Below are positions 15,627-25,035 of a stretch of DNA of 64,000 bases, piece by piece. A model generated the notes under the pieces. It had not been told where the DNA came from. It searched no databases and saw only the letters and a list, made by a program, of their open reading frames with translations. The stretch is from Acidobacteriota bacterium. Its GTDB lineage: Bacteria; Acidobacteriota; Terriglobia; Bryobacterales; Bryobacteraceae. Position numbers and translations under genes: made by a program. Position 1 is the stretch's first letter. Every line of letters starts with the position of its first letter. The DNA is taken from the NCBI GenBank assembly GCA_016185425.1, contig JACPNQ010000028.1, positions 62,001 to 126,000 on the forward strand, written 5' to 3'.

Positions 15627-17043
15627 CCTTTCCCTGCCTTTGATTTCCGCTTCGATTGGTATTCCCGCGGCCGCGGCGGCCGTTGCGTTCACGAATGACG
15701 CGCGCGCACGCATGGCCGGCATCGCCGGCGCGGCGGGCGCAGCCCTCTGCTCGATGGAGATTCTGCGGGAAGTGCAGACGGCAAATGGCGCGCGCCTGGT
15801 AGAGCCCTGGGGTCCAGGGCTATTCGCGGCCGATCCGCTGAATGCCACCTTCCTCCTGGTTTATGCGCTGCTGACGATGGGCATCGTGATTCTGGCGCCG
15901 AAGCGGGACACGAGCGCGAAGATCACGGGAACCACATTGCTTGTGCTTGCCGGCACGATGGCCGCCTACGGCGCGGACAACCTGGCGCTGCTTGCGGTGG
16001 CGTGGGTGCTGACGGCGCTTCCGTTTATCGTGGGTCCATTTACGGGAACTTGGCGTCCCCGCGCCGGGCTGGCGGCGTCGTGCCTGGCGCTGCTCGGGGC
16101 GATCGGCATCATCGCGGGCGCGGCGCGGACAGCGGACCCTTTTTCGCTGGCCGCCTTGCAGGGACACAACTACGGCGGGTCGGCGGCCTTCGGACTGTTG
16201 ATCGTCGCCATCGTCTGCCGCACTGGCATCTTCCCTGCGCATGCCTGGATTGAAGACGCGGCCGAAGCGGGGCCGGTGCTGCCTGTTTGCCTGTTTATCA
16301 ACGGGCACTTCGGCGCGTTTCTGCTGGCGCGCGTTGTAATTCCCGACTACCCACTCTCCGCGCAGGGAGCGTTTCCGATTCTCTCCGATCTTGCCCTGTT
16401 CACGGCGGTCTACGCGGCTGTTCGCGCCGTTGCCGAATCCCATGCGCGGCGTACGCTGGCGCTGTTGGTGATCAGCCAGTCCGCTTGCATTCTGGCCGGC
16501 CTGGAGAGTGCGACCCAGGAAGGCATAACCGGCGCGCTGATTCATTGTGTCGTGGTCGCTGTGGCAACGACGGGCCTGTTCAGCGTTCTGCGGCTGATGG
16601 AAGTCCGGTTCGGGCGCTCCTTCACTTCGGATCACTATTTGGGCCTGGCGGAATATACGCCGCGCCTGGCGGTATTCTTCGTGGTGTGCGGCTTGGCCCT
16701 GGTCGGATTGCCGGGTACGTTTAGTTTCTGCTCGGAAGACCTGCTGATTCACGGCACGCTGGCCAGCCACCCGCAGGTAGGCCTGTTGCTGCCGCTGGCG
16801 ACGGCGATGAACGCGGTGAGCTTATTCCGAATGTTCTCGAAGATATTCCTCGGTACGCAGCGGACGGGAGTGCACGGAGTCGGCGATGCCATTGCGCGGG
16901 AGCGCTGGGTGCTGACGGCGATCGTGGTGTTTATCGTGGCCGCGGGCATGATGCCGAACGCCATCGTGTCGTTGCGCGCCAACGCGGCGCAGGAAATCAG
17001 CCAGGTACTTCTTCATCCCGTAGCGAAGGTTTGGAATCATTAA
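15619..17043 (+). CDS. second DabB/NuoL-like membrane protein, key charged residues replaced
   Basis: The protein has 474 residues from ATG 15619, with GGGAGGGA at 15604-15611 as ribosome-binding site. Upstream in-frame codons to 15481 lie inside dabB and are not used here. There are many membrane helices, and the segment CRTGIFPAHAWIEDAAEAGP matches the loop after the pump helix in NuoL/M proteins (usual form K-x-x-x-F-P-x-H-x-W-L-P-D-A). The usual Lys is R201, and the usual Trp-Glu of the earlier helix is W129-V130 (AVAWVLTALPF). The protein therefore looks like a structural or modified partner of DabB. The pairing of two such proteins with DabA and SulP is discussed in the findings. Confidence 0.8.
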   Translation: MADLSLPLISASIGIPAAAAAVAFTNDARARMAGIAGAAGAALCSMEILREVQTANGARLVEPWGPGLFAADPLNATFLLVYALLTMGIVILAPKRDTSAKITGTTLLVLAGTMAAYGADNLALLAVAWVLTALPFIVGPFTGTWRPRAGLAASCLALLGAIGIIAGAARTADPFSLAALQGHNYGGSAAFGLLIVAIVCRTGIFPAHAWIEDAAEAGPVLPVCLFINGHFGAFLLARVVIPDYPLSAQGAFPILSDLALFTAVYAAVRAVAESHARRTLALLVISQSACILAGLESATQEGITGALIHCVVVAVATTGLFSVLRLMEVRFGRSFTSDHYLGLAEYTPRLAVFFVVCGLALVGLPGTFSFCSEDLLIHGTLASHPQVGLLLPLATAMNAVSLFRMFSKIFLGTQRTGVHGVGDAIARERWVLTAIVVFIVAAGMMPNAIVSLRANAAQEISQVLLHPVAKVWNH

Positions 17044-17098
17044 GAATTTCAGCACCACACTCCAAGTAAGATCGGAAGGACTTCACTTTCGTTTCCTG

Positions 17099-18400
17099 AT
17101 GTATCGTTATCGAGTTCTTTTTGTCGTACTGGCATCCCTGTCGCTGCCTCTCGCGGGTCCGCTTTGCGGGCAACAGGCGTCGCCGTCTATTGCAATGCGC
17201 GTCCTTACCATGGAGCAGGCAGTGGCCGAGGCCGTGGAGAATAACCTGACGGTGCTTGCCGAACGCGCCAATATACCGGTAGCGGAGGCGACACTGATTA
17301 CTGCGCGGCTGAAGCCGAATCCGGTATTGAGCTTGGCCGCGGATCACCTGGATGTTCTGGGCACGCGGTTCAACACGGTGAACAACGCCGGCCCGAACGA
17401 AGTGAACGCGCGGATCGATTTCCTGATCGAGCGCGCGCACAAGCGCGAATACCGCGTGGAGACGGCCACATTTAACCGGCAGATCGCCGAATCGCGGCTG
17501 GCGGAAGCGATCCGGAACCTGCGGCTGACGGTGCTTTCGGGGTGTGTGGATCTGATTCAGGCGAAAGCGAACCTGTCCTTGTCGCAAGAGATTCTGAAGA
17601 ATTACGAAGAGCTGTTTCAGATCAACGAATCGCGGGTGAACGCCGGCTCAGTATCGCCGCTGGAGCTCGTGCGGTCGCGCGTGGCGATGCTGCAGTTTCG
17701 CGGGCAAGTGCAAAAAGCCCAACTTGGCGTGACGAAGGCGCGGACGCGGTTGCAAGGTTTGCTGGGCCCGCAGGCGCTGGGGCAGGCGATCGACATTGCC
17801 GGCGAGTTGAAGGTACCGCTCGCGCCGGCATCGCTGCCGTTGGACAAGCTGGAGACGCTGGCGATCGAATCGCGTCCGGAGCTGCAGACGGTGCGGCTGA
17901 GCCAGATGCGTTCGGCGGCGGAGCTGAAGCTCCAGATCGCGAACGGCAAGGTGGACTACACCTACGGCACGGAGTACAGGCGGCAACAGGGCGTGAACGG
18001 CACGTCGAATTCGATGGGCGTATTCCTCAGCGTGCCCCTGCCGGTGAATAACAAGAACCAGGGCGAGATTGCGCGCGTGGAGGCGGAGCAGCGTCTATAT
18101 GCGCGGCAATTGGGAGCGCTGGCGGCGAATGCGCGGAATGAGGTGCGCGCGGCGCTCGATGCGTTTGCGTCATCAAGGGAACTCGTGGAGCTGATTGAGA
18201 AAGACCTGTTGGAGAATGCGCGGAAGGCGCGGGATACGGCCGGATATGTGTACCGGGCCGGAGCATCGTCCCTGCTGGAGTTCCTGGATGCGCAACGGGC
18301 GCTGAACGATACGATGCAGAGCTACCAGGAGGCGTTGGGAGATTACAGGCGGGCCGTCGTCAACCTGAACGCGAGCGTCAACAAGGAGATCATCGAGTGA
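17099..18400 (+). CDS. czcC: TolC-family outer-membrane factor (CzcC-like)
   Basis: The protein has 433 residues. Signal peptide RVLFVVLASLSLPLAGPLCG is followed by two OEP repeats with heptad-rich helices (LTMEQAVAEAVENNLTVLAE; NARNEVRAALDAFASSRELV), as in the TolC/CzcC family. It forms the outer-membrane channel of a tripartite RND pump with the next two genes. The stop overlaps the czcB GTG (GTGA at 18397-18400). It starts 55 bases after the second antiporter gene on the same strand, and a purine-rich GGAAGGA lies at 17074-17080. No clear promoter was seen in the gap, so read-through from the dab genes is possible. Confidence 0.9.
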   Translation: MYRYRVLFVVLASLSLPLAGPLCGQQASPSIAMRVLTMEQAVAEAVENNLTVLAERANIPVAEATLITARLKPNPVLSLAADHLDVLGTRFNTVNNAGPNEVNARIDFLIERAHKREYRVETATFNRQIAESRLAEAIRNLRLTVLSGCVDLIQAKANLSLSQEILKNYEELFQINESRVNAGSVSPLELVRSRVAMLQFRGQVQKAQLGVTKARTRLQGLLGPQALGQAIDIAGELKVPLAPASLPLDKLETLAIESRPELQTVRLSQMRSAAELKLQIANGKVDYTYGTEYRRQQGVNGTSNSMGVFLSVPLPVNNKNQGEIARVEAEQRLYARQLGALAANARNEVRAALDAFASSRELVELIEKDLLENARKARDTAGYVYRAGASSLLEFLDAQRALNDTMQSYQEALGDYRRAVVNLNASVNKEIIE

Positions 18401-19539
18401 TAAGGCGGATTGGATGGCTCGGCGTGGGCGCCTTGGTCCTGGGGCTTTGCGGCTGCCATAAAGAACGGGCGATGGAGAAGCCCGCCGAGAAAAAAGAGGA
18501 GAAGGCTTCGGCGGACGCGGCGGCGATGAAGGTTGACGCGGAGATGCTGCACAACCTGAAGCTGGAGAAGGTGCGTGAAGAGAACCGGCAAGTGGTTCTG
18601 GCGGCGACGGGGAAGCTGCAATTCAATGAAGACGAGGTGGCGCGCATTATTGCGCCGGTGAACGGGCAGGTGCAGCAGCTTTCGGTGAAGGTTGGAAGTG
18701 AAGTGCGGAAGGGCGACCGGTTGTTCTTCCTGCGCAGCCGCGATGCGGCGGCGGCGATGACCGACTACATGGAAGAGACCAAGGACCTGGAACTTGCGCT
18801 GAAAACGCAGAGGATGGCGAAGGATCTATTCGATCATCAGGCGGGTTCGCGCATGGCCGTCGAACAGGCGCAGCGCGACGTGGACAAGGCAAAGGTTCGA
18901 GTGGCGCGCACAGAAGAAGCGCTTCACATTCTGGGGCTGAACCCGTCGACCGACGGAAAGCTGGACCCGCGAATTCCGGTGCTGTCGCCGCGCTCCGGAA
19001 CGGTGATCGAGCGTAGCGTGACGGAGGGGCAGTTCGTGCAGCCGGAGCACGATCCGCTGGCGATCATTTCGGATTTGTCGACGCTCTGGGCGCTGGCCGA
19101 TATATTCGAGCACGATATGCGGCATGTGCGTGTGGGCCAAAGGGCGCAGTTGACGACGGCGGCCTATCCGGACCGCGTATTCAATGCCCAGGTCTCCTAT
19201 ATCGGCCAGGTCATCGATAGCGAGACGCGGACGGTGAAGGTGCGGTTCACGGTGTTGAACCCGGACCGGACGCTGAAGCCCGAGATGTTCGCGTCCGTGA
19301 AATTGTTTTTGAACGAATCGGAAAAGTGCATTCTGGTGCCGACGACGGCGGTGTTCGCGATCGGCGAGAAGAGCTACGTGTATCGAAAAACCGGCGAGAA
19401 CGATTTCGTGCGGATAGAAGTGAAGGTGGATGGGACGGAAGCGGGGCGGATTCGCATTCTGGCCGGGCTGAATCCAGGGCAGGAGATTGTCAGCGCCGGC
19501 GCGCTGCTTCTGCGCCAGATGGAAGCCAGGAAACAGTAA
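18397..19539 (+). CDS. czcB: RND efflux periplasmic adaptor (CzcB-like lipoprotein)
   Basis: The protein has 380 residues with a GTG start. A lipoprotein signal ends LGLCGC, with the lipidated Cys at about residue 21. It is a membrane-fusion protein: a lipoyl/barrel-sandwich half (ARIIAPVNGQVQQLSVKVGS), an alpha-hairpin (MTDYMEETKDLELALKTQRM), the second lipoyl half (IPVLSPRSGTVIERSVTEGQ) and beta-barrel and proximal domains. It links CzcA to CzcC across the periplasm. No His-rich metal-binding N-terminus like that of Cupriavidus CzcB is present. The czcA gene follows three bases later. Confidence 0.92.
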   Translation: MIRRIGWLGVGALVLGLCGCHKERAMEKPAEKKEEKASADAAAMKVDAEMLHNLKLEKVREENRQVVLAATGKLQFNEDEVARIIAPVNGQVQQLSVKVGSEVRKGDRLFFLRSRDAAAAMTDYMEETKDLELALKTQRMAKDLFDHQAGSRMAVEQAQRDVDKAKVRVARTEEALHILGLNPSTDGKLDPRIPVLSPRSGTVIERSVTEGQFVQPEHDPLAIISDLSTLWALADIFEHDMRHVRVGQRAQLTTAAYPDRVFNAQVSYIGQVIDSETRTVKVRFTVLNPDRTLKPEMFASVKLFLNESEKCILVPTTAVFAIGEKSYVYRKTGENDFVRIEVKVDGTEAGRIRILAGLNPGQEIVSAGALLLRQMEARKQ

Positions 19540-19542
19540 CGC

Positions 19543-22500
19543 ATGATCCGGAAACTCGTATCCTTCGCCATCAACCAGAAGATGTTTTTCGGCTTGTTGA
19601 TGACCCTGTTTCTCGTCTTCGGCGTGACGGCGTACCGCAACCTGCCGATTGAAGCATTTCCGGACGTGACGGACGTGCAAGTGATCGTCATCACGCTCTT
19701 CCCTGGCCGCGCCGCCGAGGAAGTGGAAAAACAGGTGACGATTCCACTCGAAATCGGCCTCAGCGGCATCCCACATGCGGTGCGCACGTTCTCGCACACG
19801 CAGTTCGGCTTATCGTTCATCCCCATCACGTTTGACGACAACGTGGACGCATACTTTGCGCGGCAGCAGGTGCTGGAACGGATTAACTCGATAGACCTGC
19901 CGGAGGGCGTGAAACCGGAACTGGCGCCGCTGGCGACTCCTGTGGGAGAGCTGTTCCGCTACGAGCTAAAGGGCGGCGGATTGAATGCGACCGAGTTGCG
20001 TTCGATCCAGGACTGGACTGTGGCGCGAGCGTTGAAGGTGATTCCCGGTGTGGCGGAAGTGGTGAGCCGAGGCGGATTCATTAAACAGTACGAGGCGAGC
20101 CTGGACTTAGCGAAGACGAAGTCCTACAACATTCCGATCAACCAGATCATCACCGCCTTGCGGCGTGGCAACGCGAACGCCGGCGGCAGCTACCTGGACC
20201 AGGGGGAGCAGCAGTTTCTGATTCGAGGACTGGGACTGCTTCGTTCGGCCGACGATATCAGCAACGTGGTGGTGGCGGAGCGAAGCGGTACGCCGATACT
20301 GATCAAAGAAATTGCCCAGGTGAAACAGAGCTTCGTGCCGCGGCAGGGCATCGTGGGCCGCGACGACGCCGATGAAGTGGTGACCGGTATTGTGCTGATG
20401 CGCAAGGGAGAGAACCCGTCCGAGGTGCTGAAGGGCGTGCGCGCGCGCATTGATGAGCTGAACGCAAACGGGATGCCGGGGGGCGTAAAGATCGATCCGT
20501 TTTACGACCGAACGTGGCTCATCAATACCACCCTGACGACGGTGTTCAAGAACCTGACGGAAGGCGCGGCGCTGGTGGCCGTGGTGCTCTTTGTCTTCCT
20601 CGGCAATTTTCGCGCGGCGGCGATTGTGGCCCTGATTATTCCGCTGTCGCTGCTGGCGACGTTCATCGGGTTGTCGATGAAAGGCATCCCGGCGAATCTG
20701 TTATCGCTCGGCGCCATGGATTTCGGGATTATCGTGGACGGCGCGGTGATCGTTGTGGAAAATATCTTCCGCAATTTGTCGGAGGACCATAGCACGCACC
20801 GGACGCCGGAGTCGTTCAAGGAGAAGATCATCGACGCGGCGGCGCAGGTAGGCCGGCCGACTCTGTTCGCGATGTTGATTGTGATCACTGCGCATCTGCC
20901 GATCTTCGGGCTGCAACGGCATGAGGGGCGCATCTTCGCGCCGATGGCTTATACGGTGGTGTCGGCGCTTGTGGGCTCGCTGCTGTTCTCGCTGACGCTC
21001 GTGCCGCTGCTCGCTTACTTCCTGCTGCGCAAGCCGCTGCCGCATGAAGACAACTGGGTGGTGCGGACGGCGAAGAGACTGTATCGGCCGGTGCTGGTAG
21101 CGGCGATGGGGCGGCCGTACCTGGTGCTGGCGGTGGCCGTTGCGTCGCTGGCGTTCAGCTTGTCGCTGGTACCGAAGCTAGGGTCGGAATTCCTGCCGGA
21201 GCTGAACGAAGGCACGATGTGGGTCAACATGACCATTTCGCCGGGCACGTCGATCGGGGAAACGACAAAGCTGTGCCATAAAGTACGGAACCTGATCCGC
21301 AAGTTTCCGGAAGTGGAAACGGTGATCAGCCAGGCGGGACGGCCGGAGGATGGCACCGATCCGAAAACGCTGAACATGGTGGAGATGTTTGTCGGCGTGA
21401 AGCCGCCGGACCAGTGGAAGCGGAACATCACCAAAGATCAGTTGGTGGAACAGATCAGCGATGAGCTGGACTCGATACCCGGTATTTTCCCGAGCGTTTC
21501 GATGCCGATCCGCGACAGCGTACTGGAGAGCATTTCGCAGATCGACGGGCAGATCGTGATCAAGGTGTTTGGCGACGATCCGGTGGTGCTGCGGGAGAAC
21601 GTGCAAAAAATTCTGAAAACGATCAGTCCGGTGCGCGGCGTGGCGCGCGCGTTTATCGATCGCTTCGGTGAAGTGCCGCAGTTGCAGATCTCGGTGGATA
21701 GGCAGAAAGCGGCAAGGTACGGGCTGAATGTCGCCGATATTGAGGACGTCATCGAAGTGACGCTGGGCGGGAAACAGGCGACGGAGATCTGGGAGGGCGA
21801 GAAGAAGTTCGGCGCCGTTGTGCGTTTGAAGGAAGAGGAGCGCCAGGACATCAGCTCAATCAAGAAGATTCTGGTGGACACGCCGAACGGCCAGCGCATT
21901 CCGCTCGACGAAGTTACCGACGTGACGATTCGCAGCGGGAGCATGAACATCTCGCGCGAGGCAGGGAAGACGGTGGCGTCGATCGGTGTGTTCATCAAGG
22001 ACCGCGACATGGGCAGCCTGGTGGCGGAGATGCGGGAGAGAGTCGGCAAGAATGTGCAGTTGCCGCCTGGATACTATTCGACCTGGGGCGGCGAATTTGA
22101 GAACCAGGAGCGCGCGATGGCGCGGCTGCTGATCATTCTGCCCGCCAGTGTCTTCCTGATTTTCGTGATTCTGTTTGAGGCGTTTAAGTCGTTCAAGAAC
22201 GCGGCGCTGATTCTGCTGAACGTGCCATTTGCGATGATCGGCGGCATTGTGGCGCTGCTGTTCACGGGGCTGCATTTGAGCGTGTCGGCGGCGATCGGAT
22301 TCATTGCGCTGTTCGGGCAGGCGGTGTTAAACGGCGTCGTGATGGTCAGCTACTTTAATGATCTGCGGGAGCACGGGGCGTCGGCGAAAGAAGCGGCGAC
22401 CCAGGGAGCGATGGTGCGGCTGCGCACGGTGTTGATGACCTCCTGCCTGGCCATGCTGGGCCTGCTGCCGATGGCGTTGTCGAAAGGGATTGGCTCCGAG

Positions 22501-22641
22501 GTGCAGAAGCCGCTGGCAGTGGTGATTATCGGCGGCCTGGTGTCGGCGACGATCCTAACGCTGATCGTGCTGCCGACACTGTACCTGGTGATGGAGAAGG
22601 GGCGCGATAAGGAGACCCCCGAAGCCGGCGAAGGGATCTGA
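19543..22641 (+). CDS. czcA: heavy-metal efflux RND pump (CzcA/HME family)
   Basis: The protein has 1032 residues, the full RND length, with the first helix at MFFGLLMTLFLVFGVTAYRN and two large periplasmic domains. Helix IV carries DFGIIVDGAVIVVEN (D393, D399, E406), the HME-1 proton-relay and selectivity motif typical of Zn/Co/Cd exporters. It uses the proton gradient to expel divalent cations through CzcB and CzcC. The exact metal cannot be fixed from sequence. The gene ends 15 bases before the PLP enzyme. No CzcRS-type regulator lies beside it. Confidence 0.94.
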   Translation: MIRKLVSFAINQKMFFGLLMTLFLVFGVTAYRNLPIEAFPDVTDVQVIVITLFPGRAAEEVEKQVTIPLEIGLSGIPHAVRTFSHTQFGLSFIPITFDDNVDAYFARQQVLERINSIDLPEGVKPELAPLATPVGELFRYELKGGGLNATELRSIQDWTVARALKVIPGVAEVVSRGGFIKQYEASLDLAKTKSYNIPINQIITALRRGNANAGGSYLDQGEQQFLIRGLGLLRSADDISNVVVAERSGTPILIKEIAQVKQSFVPRQGIVGRDDADEVVTGIVLMRKGENPSEVLKGVRARIDELNANGMPGGVKIDPFYDRTWLINTTLTTVFKNLTEGAALVAVVLFVFLGNFRAAAIVALIIPLSLLATFIGLSMKGIPANLLSLGAMDFGIIVDGAVIVVENIFRNLSEDHSTHRTPESFKEKIIDAAAQVGRPTLFAMLIVITAHLPIFGLQRHEGRIFAPMAYTVVSALVGSLLFSLTLVPLLAYFLLRKPLPHEDNWVVRTAKRLYRPVLVAAMGRPYLVLAVAVASLAFSLSLVPKLGSEFLPELNEGTMWVNMTISPGTSIGETTKLCHKVRNLIRKFPEVETVISQAGRPEDGTDPKTLNMVEMFVGVKPPDQWKRNITKDQLVEQISDELDSIPGIFPSVSMPIRDSVLESISQIDGQIVIKVFGDDPVVLRENVQKILKTISPVRGVARAFIDRFGEVPQLQISVDRQKAARYGLNVADIEDVIEVTLGGKQATEIWEGEKKFGAVVRLKEEERQDISSIKKILVDTPNGQRIPLDEVTDVTIRSGSMNISREAGKTVASIGVFIKDRDMGSLVAEMRERVGKNVQLPPGYYSTWGGEFENQERAMARLLIILPASVFLIFVILFEAFKSFKNAALILLNVPFAMIGGIVALLFTGLHLSVSAAIGFIALFGQAVLNGVVMVSYFNDLREHGASAKEAATQGAMVRLRTVLMTSCLAMLGLLPMALSKGIGSEVQKPLAVVIIGGLVSATILTLIVLPTLYLVMEKGRDKETPEAGEGI

Positions 22642-22656
22642 CGCTACAATCGGGGC

Positions 22657-23910
22657 GTGAGCAACCTGGAGCGTAAGATTCATCCTTCCACCGCCGTATT
22701 AACGGCCGGTTTTGACCCCGCTCTGTCCGTTGGATCGGCGCGGCCCGCCGTGTTCCGGTCGAGCACGTACGTGTTTCCATCGCCGGAGGCCGCCGAGCGC
22801 GCGTTCGCCATTCTGGGCGGGCGGATTAAGCCGGAGGCGGGAGAATCGGCCGACCTCATCTACTCGCGATTCAACCACCCGAACGCAGAGATTGTCGAGG
22901 AGCACCTGCTGCCGCTGGAATCGCGCGGTCGCGCGGCGGCGGTGTTCAATTCCGGGATGGCGGCGATCATGACCGCCATCATGGCGCATACGAGGCCGGG
23001 CGACGCGATCGTTTATACAGTGCCGATATACGGCGGCACGCAGTCGTTGATTCAGAACTTCCTGGAGCCGTGGGGGATTCTTGGGGTACCCGTACCGGGC
23101 GGCGACGCCGCCGCGATCGATAAGGCCATTCAACATACCCCGCACTGCCGGATTGTGCTGATTGAAACACCGGCGAACCCGACGTTGACGATGACGGATA
23201 TCCGGCAGGCCGTGGAGTCTGCCGCGCGGAGGGAGCCGAAACCGCTGGTAATGGTGGACAACACGTTTCTGGGGCCTGCGTTTCAGCATCCGCTGGAACT
23301 CGGCGCCGACGTGACGCTGTACAGCGCGACGAAATATCTCGGTGGATTCTCGGACATTCTGGCAGGCGTCGCGATCTCGAAAGATCCGGACGTGATGCGG
23401 CCGATTCGCGGGCGGCGAAGCTTGTTTGGCAACATACTGGCGCCCGATGAGTGCTGGATTCTCGATTCGCGGCTGCCGACGGTGCATCTGCGGATGAACA
23501 GGCAATCCAAGAACGCGCAGCGGATTGCGGAGCGGCTGGCCGGACACCCGGCGGTTGCCTCGATTTTTTATCCCACTCTTTTCAAAGATCCGGAACAGAT
23601 CCGCATTCGCCAGGCGCAGTGCGATTATCCGGGCGGCATTTTTTCGGTCGATTTGAAAGGCGGCAAGGCGGCTGCGTTTGAGTTCCTGCGGCACCTGCAG
23701 GTGGCGCGAAACGCGGTGAGTCTTGGCGGGGTGGAGACACTCGTCTGCCATCCCCGGTCGACGACGCATTCGGCTGTCAGTCAGGAGGAGTTGCAGTTGT
23801 CGGGCGTGGTGGATGGGTTGGTGCGGGTGAGCGTGGGCATTGAGGATTGGCGGGATGTCCTGACCGACTTTGAGAACGCGCTGCAGCAGGCGTTGAAGGT
23901 TACAGCCTAG
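22657..23910 (+). CDS. PLP-dependent Cys/Met metabolism enzyme (cystathionine gamma-lyase/synthase family)
   Basis: The protein has 417 residues with a GTG start. It is a fold-type I transsulfuration enzyme: YSRFNHPNAEIVEEHLLPLE, SGMAAIMTAI, the cofactor Asp in MVDNTFLGPAFQHPLELGAD, and the Schiff-base lysine K226 in YSATKYLGGFSD. The C-terminal LGGVETLVCHPRSTTHSAVS is typical of cystathionine gamma-synthase, gamma-lyase, methionine gamma-lyase and O-acetylhomoserine sulfhydrylase, which cannot be separated by eye. It acts in the cytoplasm in sulfur amino-acid metabolism. It shares the strand with the Czc genes but has no obvious functional link to them. Confidence 0.9.
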   Translation: MSNLERKIHPSTAVLTAGFDPALSVGSARPAVFRSSTYVFPSPEAAERAFAILGGRIKPEAGESADLIYSRFNHPNAEIVEEHLLPLESRGRAAAVFNSGMAAIMTAIMAHTRPGDAIVYTVPIYGGTQSLIQNFLEPWGILGVPVPGGDAAAIDKAIQHTPHCRIVLIETPANPTLTMTDIRQAVESAARREPKPLVMVDNTFLGPAFQHPLELGADVTLYSATKYLGGFSDILAGVAISKDPDVMRPIRGRRSLFGNILAPDECWILDSRLPTVHLRMNRQSKNAQRIAERLAGHPAVASIFYPTLFKDPEQIRIRQAQCDYPGGIFSVDLKGGKAAAFEFLRHLQVARNAVSLGGVETLVCHPRSTTHSAVSQEELQLSGVVDGLVRVSVGIEDWRDVLTDFENALQQALKVTA

Positions 23911-23943
23911 CTGCGCGGCCCGATATACTGAAGGGCACGCAAT

Positions 23944-25035
23944 ATGACCCTCACATACCGCGGTCTACTGATTTCCTTGGTATTTGCCGCCTCGGTTGCG
24001 GCACAGGGCTCCCGCAGCGGGCCCCCCAAACCGGTTCCACGCGGGCTGCCGGACGCTCCAGGGAAGGAGATTGTCCAGCGCGTGTGCGGCGCTACCTGCC
24101 ACGGCGTGGAGATCGTGGCCGGCAAGGGGAACACACGCGACAATTGGACGAATGTGGTGAACGGGATGGTGGCGCGCGGAGCGAAGGGGACGCCGCAGGA
24201 GCTTGGCGATATTGTCGAGTTCCTGGCGAAAAACCTGCCGCCGCGAACGGGCGCCGCCGGTGCGGGCGGCGCCGGGTTTATCGGCGCGGGGCCGGACGAT
24301 GCGCACATCGTGGACCTGGCGGCCGCGGCGCGCGGGAAGTCCGTGTATACCGCGGAGTGCCAGAATTGCCATGGTGAGGCCGCGCGAGGCACGAAGGATG
24401 GCGCGGATCTGGTGCGGTCCCTGGTGGTGCTGAAGGACCGGTATGGCGCGTCCGTCGGATCGTTCCTGAAGCTGAAAAAACATCCGACGCAAAGCGGCCG
24501 CGCCAGCGCGTCGATTGAAGGCGATCAAGCGATCGACCTGGCGCATTTCCTGCACATGAAAGTGGCCGAAACGCTCCGCAATGGACCGTATTCGCAGCCG
24601 ATCAACGTGTTAACGGGCGATGCGAAGGCCGGGCAGGAGTATTTCAACGGCGCCGGCGGCTGCGCAAAGTGCCATTCGGTGACGGGTGACCTGGCAGGTA
24701 TCGGACGCAAGTATGAGCCCGTCATGCTGCAGCAGAAGTTCCTGTTCCCGAAAACGCTCGGTTTCGGCCGTGGCGGCCGTGGGCCCACACTGCAGAAACC
24801 CGTGACCCTCACTGTGACTCCGGCGGGCGGAAAGACGGTGACGGGAACGCTGGTTCACCTGGACGACTTCAACGTAGCGCTCCGCGATGAAGCGGGCGAC
24901 TACCATTCGTGGGTGCGGACGGCGTCGTTGAAAGTCGAGAAGAACGATCCGTACGCCGCGCACGTGGAGATGCTCGACAAGTATACGGACAAGAACATGC
25001 ACGATATTGTGGCTTACCTGGAGTCGATCAAGTGA
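23944..25035 (+). CDS. secreted triheme c-type cytochrome paired with PQQ dehydrogenase
   Basis: The protein has 363 residues, with signal peptide TYRGLLISLVFAASVAAQ. There are three heme-c sites: an atypical CGATCH (C48/C52/H53, three residues between the cysteines), CQNCH (C139/C142/H143) and CAKCH (C240/C243/H244). The segment after the third heme (residues about 275-320, VTLTVTPAGGKTVTGTLVHL) resembles a small beta domain. It should accept electrons from the PQQ dehydrogenase, whose GTG start overlaps this stop codon (GTGA). Gene order and overlap resemble quinohemoprotein alcohol-oxidation pairs in acidobacteria. Confidence 0.88.
   Translation: MTLTYRGLLISLVFAASVAAQGSRSGPPKPVPRGLPDAPGKEIVQRVCGATCHGVEIVAGKGNTRDNWTNVVNGMVARGAKGTPQELGDIVEFLAKNLPPRTGAAGAGGAGFIGAGPDDAHIVDLAAAARGKSVYTAECQNCHGEAARGTKDGADLVRSLVVLKDRYGASVGSFLKLKKHPTQSGRASASIEGDQAIDLAHFLHMKVAETLRNGPYSQPINVLTGDAKAGQEYFNGAGGCAKCHSVTGDLAGIGRKYEPVMLQQKFLFPKTLGFGRGGRGPTLQKPVTLTVTPAGGKTVTGTLVHLDDFNVALRDEAGDYHSWVRTASLKVEKNDPYAAHVEMLDKYTDKNMHDIVAYLESIK

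Noticed and set aside
15820..16770. 316-codon open frame antisense to the second DabB-like gene
   Set aside because: Gln/Arg-rich, no domain, and opposite to a membrane protein with recognisable NuoL-like segments.
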